Shown: positions 1 through 6,861 of the stretch, piece by piece
Numbering within the stretch: position 1 is the stretch's first letter
How the letters are laid out: the number at the start of each line of letters is the position of its first letter
Assembly (NCBI GenBank): GCA_002495945.1
Contig: DAHU01000050.1
Coordinates: 2,577 to 11,542 of the forward strand
Source: Euryarchaeota archaeon UBA13
GTDB lineage: Archaea > Thermoplasmatota > Poseidoniia > Poseidoniales > Poseidoniaceae
Length of the DNA stretch: 8,966 nt
Direction of reading: 5' to 3'
Notes under the pieces: model-generated
Told to the model about the DNA's origin: nothing
What the model saw: only the letters and a program-made list of their open reading frames with translations
Database searches by the model: none
Position numbers and translations under genes: made by a program

Positions 1-1
1 A

Positions 2-2656
2 TTCAATGCAGATGATACATATGTGTTCGAAGTACAAGGTTTCGATTACAATGGAGTTACGATTGCGGGTGGAATGCCAATTGGAGCCCAAATCGAGTGG
101 AGTTCTAGCACTGGAACAATTACTGGAACTGGACTGACAACCGCTGAATTGTCACCAACGTCTAATGGGCAACAGACTATTACAGCCTGTTTTGGCGTCA
201 TATGTACAGATTATGTAATCAACCTTGATTCTGGTTTGCCGGTGCAATTATTTGCCTCGTTAGACCAATCTACTGATGTTAACGAAGCGACAATTACGGC
301 CGATGAAACAATAACTGTTTCAGCCTTTGCTATAGACCAACACGGTAACTTAGTGACCAATGAAGTTATTTCATTCTTACCGAGTAATGGCAGTATTGAC
401 GCAAATGGTGTATTTTCGCCTTATACCGCTAGTGAACAAACAATTACTGTTGAGTGGGTTGGAACCGCTTCAACCCTACAAGAAGTGCTTACTGTTGATG
501 TACAACCGGGCGTGCCAGTTACCGTTACTATGTCCGGTTGCACTGAAACTATTGCCGCTAACACAAGTTGCGACTTGTTTGGCTCAGCCTACGATCAGTA
601 TGACAATCCAGTTTGGTTTGACGATGTCGTATCATATAGTCTGAGCGCAGAAGATGGAGAGACAACCAAAATTATCACTCCAACACCACACAGCGTACCT
701 CCCGTTCTAAACGTCCTCATTGGAGAGTATACTGGTAATGCTGTTGGTCAGTGGACTGTTTCATTGACGACAGATCTTGGAATCGGTAATACCATCACTG
801 CCGATGTTACACATGGTGTCCTTGACTCGTTCACCCTGACCAGTTCTGCTGCAACCATAACAGCAGATGATGTCCTCTACATCAATGCTACAAGAATAGA
901 TGTGAGAGGCAATGAGTTGCCGATAACTCTGCCGATAGAAAATTGGACAAATACAGCGGACGGTGTAATTACTCCGGGTCAAATTGCTATCTGGTCGCCA
1001 AATTCTCAAGGAACTAAGACAATTGCGGCATCCTATCAGGGTCTTACAGACTCAATTGACGTCTTCGTTGTAAGAGGCGTCATAAGCGAGCTGCAATTAA
1101 TAATTGGTGATGAGGTGTCTAATGGCGGAGTGTTTAGCATAACTGCTGATGAAACAATAACAGCATCTATCATGGCACTTGACGCAAAAGGCAACCAGTG
1201 GTTGGTCGACGGTAACTGGACCTACTTCCATCCGGATTTTGCCGAAGAGTCTGCACTTAGCAGCAACTACTCGCAAGAGGTTACCTTCACTCCTACACTT
1301 GCATCAAGCACACCTTATGCTATCAGCGTGGAACATCAAGAGGGTGACTTGGTCAAGAGTGCAAACTTCGTTGTTTATGTTTCAGTCGGTGACATTGAAA
1401 ACTTCATAGTTGGTGCAACAGATAGCAACGGTATTTCATCGACAGAGGTCGAGAACTTTGATATTACTGCAGATGATTTCATCGAATTCGATGTGGCAAC
1501 AAGTGATACAGATTTGAATAATATCGATAATGCACAAGTTACTTGGTTGATGGAACAAAAGAGTACTGGTGAAGTTGAAGATATTACTGGTTACATGGCA
1601 AGCAATGCATTGGTATGGAATGCTGTTATTGTTGGTGAGTGGGAAATTACAGCCTACATAGTGAACGAACGAGGTTTCAATTTGACCTCACAATTCGACA
1701 TATCTGTGAGTCATGGAGTGCCAGTCATACTCACACTTCAGCAATCGGTTACCACACAAGATGCTGGTAACTTTGTTGACTTGCAGGTGACTGGAACTGA
1801 TGCTGACGGTAATCAATTCCCGCAACCTGTTGTTTGGTTCGAGAACAACGGACCAGCATACAATACCAACTCAACTAACACTGAAGGAATTTACCAATTT
1901 AATGGACGCTCTGCCGGAAATTACACTCTAACTGCAGAATATCTGACACTATCCTCCTCAGTAAGTGTTGAGGTATTCCCGCTTAGTACAGTCAAGAATA
2001 TCAAGACTAATGTTAGCACAACTGAATTGGAACAATTAGAATCAATAATCGTTGAAATCAAAGCCTATGATGAATATTGGAATATCATTCCTGTACCAGA
2101 ATCAGCAAGAATCGACTCTACCGATAGAGGCGACATAAAATACCAAGGCAATGGTGTTTGGAAATTGGAAACACTTGATGAAGGGGAGCACTCAGCAACG
2201 GTTGTGATTGGTTCAATAACAGAAACTTTCACTTACAATGTTGAAGGTAATCTCGCAGGTTTCTTTGCCGCTGGTGGTCCGTTGTATTATGTTGGCGCGG
2301 TATTAATTGCTTTAATTGTCGTGGCATTACTGATTTTCTTGATACGGTTAGTTAGAGGCGACGATGATTATTACGATGACGATGATGAAGATTATGACGA
2401 TGACCAACCTGAACCTCAAGTTAAGGACTTCTCACAGCCAAGAATCAGTCAAGCACCAACAGTACCTACTCCTCCGCCGCAGCCACCAAGCACTGAACCG
2501 GAAATCGTAGAAGAGGAACCAGACGTAGAGGAAGACAACAGTTGGATGGCAGATTATCGAGTGGAAGATGATGGAACCGAATGGGGTCAAACTGAGGATG
2601 GAGTTTGGTATTATCGAGAGGCGGGTTCAGACGACTGGATTGAATGGACTGAATAA
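2..2656 (+). CDS. Ig-like repeat surface protein with C-terminal membrane anchor (5' partial)
   Basis: The frame is open to the left edge, so the start is missing; the GTG at 23 is only an internal Val codon (upstream residues read FNADDTY). Counting from that Val as 1, about eight repeats of 86-108 residues follow. Several begin with ITADE/ITADD (91, 279, 373, 481) and continue into a D-x-x-G-N-type turn (for example around 105-109, 293-297 and 387-391), as in bacterial Ig-like/invasin (Big_1-type) domains. A transmembrane helix spans about 754-774, followed by Arg/Lys-free acidic residues 780-794, a Pro-rich spacer (about 811-840) and a Trp/Tyr-rich end (841-877). The expected topology is repeats outside and tail in the cytoplasm. 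Ten N-x-S/T sequons all lie before the helix. It is probably an adhesin or envelope protein; no catalytic motif was seen. The gene sits 17 bp upstream of a paralog with the same layout. The architecture is well supported, the biological role is not. Confidence 0.85.
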   Translation, partial: FNADDTYVFEVQGFDYNGVTIAGGMPIGAQIEWSSSTGTITGTGLTTAELSPTSNGQQTITACFGVICTDYVINLDSGLPVQLFASLDQSTDVNEATITADETITVSAFAIDQHGNLVTNEVISFLPSNGSIDANGVFSPYTASEQTITVEWVGTASTLQEVLTVDVQPGVPVTVTMSGCTETIAANTSCDLFGSAYDQYDNPVWFDDVVSYSLSAEDGETTKIITPTPHSVPPVLNVLIGEYTGNAVGQWTVSLTTDLGIGNTITADVTHGVLDSFTLTSSAATITADDVLYINATRIDVRGNELPITLPIENWTNTADGVITPGQIAIWSPNSQGTKTIAASYQGLTDSIDVFVVRGVISELQLIIGDEVSNGGVFSITADETITASIMALDAKGNQWLVDGNWTYFHPDFAEESALSSNYSQEVTFTPTLASSTPYAISVEHQEGDLVKSANFVVYVSVGDIENFIVGATDSNGISSTEVENFDITADDFIEFDVATSDTDLNNIDNAQVTWLMEQKSTGEVEDITGYMASNALVWNAVIVGEWEITAYIVNERGFNLTSQFDISVSHGVPVILTLQQSVTTQDAGNFVDLQVTGTDADGNQFPQPVVWFENNGPAYNTNSTNTEGIYQFNGRSAGNYTLTAEYLTLSSSVSVEVFPLSTVKNIKTNVSTTELEQLESIIVEIKAYDEYWNIIPVPESARIDSTDRGDIKYQGNGVWKLETLDEGEHSATVVIGSITETFTYNVEGNLAGFFAAGGPLYYVGAVLIALIVVALLIFLIRLVRGDDDYYDDDDEDYDDDQPEPQVKDFSQPRISQAPTVPTPPPQPPSTEPEIVEEEPDVEEDNSWMADYRVEDDGTEWGQTEDGVWYYREAGSDDWIEWTE
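2360..2404 (+). repeat. GAT/GAC low-complexity tract coding a juxtamembrane Asp/Tyr run
   Basis: Inside the first surface-protein gene, 15 codons are almost all Asp (GAT/GAC), interrupted by TAT/TAC Tyr and one Glu. The tract starts about five residues after the transmembrane helix. Codons alternate between GAT and GAC, so it is a protein-level composition bias and not a pure microsatellite. Confidence 0.8.
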
Positions 2657-2662
2657 TTAGTT

Positions 2663-2669
2663 AGGTGAT
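2663..2669 (+). promoter_or_regulatory. Ribosome binding site AGGTGAT that fixes the downstream start
   Basis: AGGTGAT matches the centre of the consensus complementary to the archaeal 16S rRNA 3' end (AGGAGGTGATCC). It ends 4 nt before the GTG at 2674. The GTG at 2665 lies inside the site itself, so it is unlikely to be the start; this is why the downstream gene is called from 2674. Confidence 0.7.
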
Positions 2670-2673
2670 AGTT

Positions 2674-5310
2674 GTGAAAAAAATTGTACCAATAATCATC
2701 ATCACATTGATGTTGTTAGGTGCATTACCTATCGGCGTAGAACAGCAGGTTCTAAACGATGAGAGTGAAGGAGCATCGTTTAGTAGTTCTGCAGTCAGAG
2801 TACAAATCACTTCACCTGCATTCATCATGAGTGCTGATGAGGTGGTAACTTTCCAAGCAAAACTCTACGATTCGGTGAACAGTGAAGTTGCTGGTGATAT
2901 CATATGGTCATCCACGAATGGAACAATTACTGAAGAAGGAACATTCTATCCGTGGAATTCTGGAGTAATTACCATTCAAGCGAGGCACACTAACCTTACT
3001 GATGAATTTAACATCACTGTAACTCCGGGAATCGGTCAATCACTGGAAATTTCGATAACTACTGGGCAAGTCTTGCAAAATAACATATTAACTGCAAATT
3101 TAATTGATGCACGAGGTAACCAAAACCCTACTGATCAAGCAGCATGGAGCATTGACGGAGTATATTTCGGTCAGGGCAATCCAGTTTGGATTCCACTTGA
3201 TATCGGTGATTATGAGTTGACTGCCCGGCTATATCAAATGGAAGTGACATCTATTGTTACGGTTGCTGCTGGTTCACCTCATGAGTTCGTGTTTGCTAAT
3301 GACATCACCGTCCGAAGCGGTTCACCGTTACAACTTGAGGCTGAGTTGGTTGACATAAATGGATATACAATGAACACTAATTTGGCTGGTCCACAACTGT
3401 GGTTTGTAGAAAATGGCAGTGTTAACAATACTGGTTTTTACTATGCCTCACACCCTGGAGATTGGAATGTAACAGTTTCAGCCGGTCCTATATCCGGTAC
3501 TGGGACAATAAGAGTAGTTCCAGCAGATGCTACAGCTTCCTCACTGGCAATTATCCCAAATCAGGAAGTCTACATGGCCGGCGAAATGTATGAATTGTCA
3601 TCATATCGAACCGACAATCTTGGATTCTCTGGTTTCATAACCCCGCCAATCACGAATTTTACAGTCAGTTCTGGGACTTTAAGCCAAGAAGACGGTCGAG
3701 TCTATTGGACTCCAATGACTATGGGTCAACACACAATTACCGTTGATGACTCAGGAATAATTTCCACAGTTGCGGTTACTGTTGAGCATGGTTTAGCCAT
3801 CGATACTAGGGTGTCGATGACCCCACAAAACTTGGCTGTTGGTCAGCAATCAACAGTTGTAGTACAGGCTTTTGACTTGGCTGGTAATACTTGGAATGTC
3901 AACGGAACCATTGAGGTATTAATCGGAAATGAATCAGTATTAACTCGACAAGGAGATTTCTACACGCTAATTCCGAATGAACCTGGCGCATATGCAGTAA
4001 ATGGTTTGTGGTTTGACAACATTTCTGGAATTTTGTTCGAATCCCAAATAATTGAGCAAGTTGGCTTTGGTGCTTTAGCTAAAATCGAATTGAATGGTCA
4101 AGGTCAGAAAATTCCGATTGACCAACCATTTGATCTAGATCCAAAATTCTTTGATGCTTATGGTAATCAGTTACCTAACATTTTTGTTAATTGGACAATC
4201 GATGGTGAAGATGAAACCCTCAGTATGTCATTATTGGACTACAATTGGATTCCTAATTCCATTGGCAGTCACGAGATTCAAGCCAATGCTGCGGGTGTAT
4301 TCTCGGTTGTTTCATTAACTGTGTCTGCTGGTGAGGCACGTACTATTATCACCAATCAAGATACAGGATTTATTGTTGAATCCGGTGTTGAATCAGATAT
4401 CTTCATTCAAATTTCTGATTCACGAGGTAATCTTGCTCCTGCAGAAACCGTGTCAACCAATCTTAACTCAAGCATAGGTGAGTTATTGCCCTCTATTGCG
4501 GGTAGAGGTTTTTGGACATTTACCGGCAATGTTGCAGGAGAGTATAGTCTAACGTTTTTCCAAGATGATGCCGAACACACTATTCAATTAACAATAGAAC
4601 CCGGCAGCGCAGTGCAAATTTTCGGAGAAATCGAGAGTAGAAATTACAAACAAGGTGAAATCGCATTACTGAAAATATATGGTGTCGACGTTAATAACAA
4701 TAGAGTTGCTGTGGAACCTGAAAATACTACTATCAGTTGTACCTCCGGTTCAGACAAATTCGTCACTTCTGATACATGGGAATTGGATATTAGTAAGTCT
4801 GGATTAGACAGGTCTTGCAGCATAACCTGGAATGGGCTAGTAACCCAAGCATTCTTTGACGTAGAATCTGTTTTGCTTGGTGGAGCAATTGGTTCAACCA
4901 ATACAGCAATGACGATTGCCGCCATTTTACTCGGGTTAATTCTAACGACTATGGTTGTCTTAGTTCGTAGAGCAAATTATGAGCCAGATGATAGTGATTG
5001 GCTTGACGATGATGATTATTATGATGATGACGATTACTACGACGATGATGATGAGCCAGTCGAGTCAAATCCAATAGCAAACGAAGAACCTATTGTTGCT
5101 CCTCAACCAGAAGCGCCTACCCCAGAAAACAACCGGCCTAGCCTGAATCAAGAGGATATAACTCGCTTAGCAACTGAAGCAGGTAGGTTAGGTGTTATGC
5201 AGGCAGTTGATTCCGCATTACAAGGAAGCAGTGGCTGGTATGTTGATGTTAGCGGAGAAATACAATATTGGAATGTCGGGGCAGACGGCGCTTGGTCAAG
5301 GGTTTCTTGA
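2674..5310 (+). CDS. Ig-like repeat surface protein with signal peptide and C-terminal membrane anchor
   Basis: The product has 878 residues from the GTG at 2674, chosen because AGGTGAT sits 4 nt upstream and the protein then begins MKKIVPIIIITLMLLGALP, a classic signal peptide (basic start, hydrophobic core, cleavage perhaps near 21). There is no Cys near the cleavage region, so it is not a lipoprotein. About eight repeats of 80-92 residues start near 45, 125, 205, 289, 376, 468, 555 and 648; several carry a D-x-x-G-N turn (145-149, 400-404, 494-498, 581-585) like invasin/Big_1-type Ig folds. A transmembrane helix lies at about 744-764, then a D4-YY-D4-YY-D4 tract (778-793), a Pro/Glu-rich spacer and a Trp-containing end (855-875). 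Thirteen N-glycosylation sequons all lie outside the predicted tail. It is a paralog of the upstream gene and probably co-transcribed with it. A role in adhesion or the envelope is inferred; a sensor or S-layer-associated role is also possible. Confidence 0.87.
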   Translation: MKKIVPIIIITLMLLGALPIGVEQQVLNDESEGASFSSSAVRVQITSPAFIMSADEVVTFQAKLYDSVNSEVAGDIIWSSTNGTITEEGTFYPWNSGVITIQARHTNLTDEFNITVTPGIGQSLEISITTGQVLQNNILTANLIDARGNQNPTDQAAWSIDGVYFGQGNPVWIPLDIGDYELTARLYQMEVTSIVTVAAGSPHEFVFANDITVRSGSPLQLEAELVDINGYTMNTNLAGPQLWFVENGSVNNTGFYYASHPGDWNVTVSAGPISGTGTIRVVPADATASSLAIIPNQEVYMAGEMYELSSYRTDNLGFSGFITPPITNFTVSSGTLSQEDGRVYWTPMTMGQHTITVDDSGIISTVAVTVEHGLAIDTRVSMTPQNLAVGQQSTVVVQAFDLAGNTWNVNGTIEVLIGNESVLTRQGDFYTLIPNEPGAYAVNGLWFDNISGILFESQIIEQVGFGALAKIELNGQGQKIPIDQPFDLDPKFFDAYGNQLPNIFVNWTIDGEDETLSMSLLDYNWIPNSIGSHEIQANAAGVFSVVSLTVSAGEARTIITNQDTGFIVESGVESDIFIQISDSRGNLAPAETVSTNLNSSIGELLPSIAGRGFWTFTGNVAGEYSLTFFQDDAEHTIQLTIEPGSAVQIFGEIESRNYKQGEIALLKIYGVDVNNNRVAVEPENTTISCTSGSDKFVTSDTWELDISKSGLDRSCSITWNGLVTQAFFDVESVLLGGAIGSTNTAMTIAAILLGLILTTMVVLVRRANYEPDDSDWLDDDDYYDDDDYYDDDDEPVESNPIANEEPIVAPQPEAPTPENNRPSLNQEDITRLATEAGRLGVMQAVDSALQGSSGWYVDVSGEIQYWNVGADGAWSRVS
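5005..5052 (+). repeat. GAT/GAC low-complexity tract coding D4-YY-D4-YY-D4
   Basis: Inside the second surface-protein gene, 16 codons encode three blocks of four Asp separated by two Tyr pairs, shortly after the transmembrane helix. It occupies the same place as the Asp/Tyr run in the upstream paralog but is more regular. Mixed GAT/GAC and TAT/TAC use suggests selection on the protein. Confidence 0.8.
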
Positions 5311-5311
5311 C
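5295..5311. terminator. Possible hairpin between convergent genes
   Basis: GTCAAG-GGTTT-CTTGAC forms a perfect 6 bp stem with a 5 nt loop. It covers the TGA stop of the plus-strand surface-protein gene and lies 13 bp before the stop of the convergent permease gene. A run of five T occurs on the plus strand at 5360-5364, the kind of U-tract archaeal RNA polymerase can terminate on. The stem is short and could be chance. Confidence 0.25.
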
Positions 5312-5323
5312 GGATTCGCCACA

Positions 5324-6736
5324 TCATTCGGCTTCGGTTTGCTTACTTGCATTGTAGTGTTTTTCTCCGTAAATTTTGTATGATGAGAAACCAAGAATTA
5401 ATGCTGCTACAGCGCCTATTAGCGCTTTTGTTCCCATCAAAAATACCAACGCAGCACCAGCTAATATGCCGAAAATTTGGATTGCAGGGAATAGCGGTGA
5501 TTTGAAAGTTGGTTGATACCAAGCGTGCTTTGGGTCCTCTCTTCGAAGTATTATCACGCAAGCATTCAATGCGACAATTACCATGATCTGGAATCCCGAT
5601 GCTAATTTGGCAACATCTTTGACTGGTAGGGTTAGTATGCATATGCCCATTGCCACGCCAGTCAGTATTATCGACCAGTGTGGTGTTCCAAATCTTTCAT
5701 TGGTTTCGCTCATGCTGTCGGGCAGTAGGCAGTCTTTGGCCATCGCAAATAAGAATCGTGAGGCTGCAAGCAATCCCGATAACGCTCCTGAAATCATTGT
5801 CAAAAACGCCAACAGTGCCATAGCAATGCCAACTTTGGTTGATGCTACTGCGTCAACGAAAGCAAATATTGGATCTTCTCTAGGGCTTCCATCCGCATTA
5901 GTCCACCATTCTTGTTCGATGGAACCCATCATGATGAAGGTCACGATTACGTATAGTAGAGTAATGAGTAATAATGAAATTAACATGCCATAAGGTAAAT
6001 TCTTCTCAGGGTCTTTGACTTCTCCACCTAACGCACCCGCCTTGTATATCCCCGCATAAGCTACGAATACCAATGCTGCGGCTTCAGCCACAAGTACCGG
6101 GTCATTTGTTGTGACATCTATTGCACCATCCATTGGGCGACTAAAATCGAAAGTTGATTCGAATAACTGGCCAAAACAAATCAGCAGAATTAATATTGTA
6201 GTGAGGGCTAATATTGGGGTTTGGAACGCCTTTACTTTCTTGATGCCATATATGTTTAGAACGGTTATCAGAGCAAGGGCTGACATAATGACAAGAGTCG
6301 AGTTGGTAGTGATTTCAAAGTAATTGGTTACTGCGTACATGTAAGCAGAGAAACCAATCAGCGCAAACGCTGATTTCAGCAAAAATGATGCCCATAGGCC
6401 CAGACCACTTATGGTCCCAATCAGCGGTCCAAACGAGCGTTCGAGGTAGACATATGCACCACCATTGACCGGCATAGCAGAGGACAATTCAGACTTGGAC
6501 AATGCGCCCGGTAAAAATACGATTCCGGCAAGTAAGAAAGCCAACCATATACCGGGACCCATTACCGCTGCGGCGAATGAAGGCAGGACAAATAATCCTG
6601 AACCTATACTTGCGGCAACAGTGACAATAATCACTCCTACGAGGCTCAAAGATCGTTTTATTGTAGATTTGACATCAGAAACTACGCCTGAGATGTCACC
6701 CTTCAGCAACTTGTCGGTGGTTGATTTTATGTCCAT
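5324..6736 (-). CDS. APC-superfamily amino acid/polyamine-type permease
   Basis: The product has 470 residues, the usual size for an APC (TC 2.A.3-like) secondary transporter with about 12 transmembrane helices. The first helix (about 31-55) carries the broken-helix motif GSGLF (45-49) that contacts substrate in this fold. The region after helix 6 has the family signature GGEVKDPEKNLPYG (237-250), and residues 325-339 contain the SRFLFAMAKDCLLP-type motif after helix 8. The N-terminal 28 residues are a hydrophilic cytoplasmic extension. No UspA domain is fused to the C-terminus, unlike some archaeal relatives. The ATG at 6736 begins just ahead of helix 1 and has a candidate TATA element upstream. 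It is on the same strand as the ring-cleavage genes and 125 bp downstream, so it may import an amino acid or aromatic amine for them; that link is positional inference and the substrate cannot be read from the sequence. Confidence 0.9.
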   Translation of the reverse strand: MDIKSTTDKLLKGDISGVVSDVKSTIKRSLSLVGVIIVTVAASIGSGLFVLPSFAAAVMGPGIWLAFLLAGIVFLPGALSKSELSSAMPVNGGAYVYLERSFGPLIGTISGLGLWASFLLKSAFALIGFSAYMYAVTNYFEITTNSTLVIMSALALITVLNIYGIKKVKAFQTPILALTTILILLICFGQLFESTFDFSRPMDGAIDVTTNDPVLVAEAAALVFVAYAGIYKAGALGGEVKDPEKNLPYGMLISLLLITLLYVIVTFIMMGSIEQEWWTNADGSPREDPIFAFVDAVASTKVGIAMALLAFLTMISGALSGLLAASRFLFAMAKDCLLPDSMSETNERFGTPHWSIILTGVAMGICILTLPVKDVAKLASGFQIMVIVALNACVIILRREDPKHAWYQPTFKSPLFPAIQIFGILAGAALVFLMGTKALIGAVAALILGFSSYKIYGEKHYNASKQTEAE

Positions 6737-6758
6737 AACAAACAGTCCTGTTCTTGCA

Positions 6759-6860
6759 TTACCGGTTTCCTACCAATATGTAGTCAATAAAGGCCGGTAA
6801 ACACCGCAAGTAGTTATTGATTACTAAACAATAAATGAAATTATGTCCGATTTCCGGTAA
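6759..6860. repeat. Three copies of CCGGTAA/TTACCGG around the permease promoter
   Basis: The 7-mer occurs at 6759-6765 (TTACCGG on plus), 6794-6800 and 6854-6860 (CCGGTAA on plus). The first two form an inverted pair on either side of the candidate TATA element. This arrangement could be an operator, but no regulator is encoded in the window. Confidence 0.35.
6784..6791 (-). promoter_or_regulatory. Candidate TATA box for the permease gene
   Basis: On the minus strand TTTATTGA lies about 48 nt upstream of the permease ATG, which would place initiation roughly 20-25 nt before the start codon at usual archaeal spacing. A second similar element, TTTATTGT, lies at 6828-6835. No clear BRE is visible in front of either, so the assignment is tentative. 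Confidence 0.35.
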
Positions 6861-6861
6861 T

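Larger units (their letters stand above)
6737..6861. other. Intergenic region between deaminase fusion and permease genes
   Basis: This is the only substantial non-coding stretch (125 bp). Read on the minus strand it begins with a T-rich segment (6827-6841) that could help terminate the upstream transcript, then carries a candidate TATA box and three CCGGTAA/TTACCGG copies before the permease ATG. No convincing purine-rich ribosome-binding site precedes the ATG, which would fit a short or leaderless mRNA. Confidence 0.6.

Noticed and set aside
85..2250. Recurring ITADE/ITADD segments as DNA repeats or a CRISPR-like array
   Set aside because: Spacing is about 90-108 codons with diverged nucleotides and unbroken reading frame; these are protein domain repeats.
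2665..2673. GTG at 2665 as the start of the second surface protein
   Set aside because: It lies inside the AGGTGAT ribosome-binding site; the GTG at 2674 gives proper spacing and a cleaner signal peptide (MKK...).
4644..4925. 93-codon minus-strand ORF inside the second surface-protein gene
   Set aside because: It lies wholly antisense to coding sequence of a well-supported gene, with no promoter or family resemblance.
5192..5383. 63-codon plus-strand ORF across the convergent junction
   Set aside because: It runs out of frame through the end of the surface-protein gene and antisense to the permease; no start context or recognisable sequence.
6770..6783. CTAC-CAATAT-GTAG small inverted repeat in the permease leader
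   Set aside because: A 4 bp stem is too short to call a hairpin or operator.
5583..6800. Plus-strand ORFs (136, 70 and 111 codons) opposite the permease
   Set aside because: They are antisense shadows of a clear 12-helix transporter and show no domain-like features.
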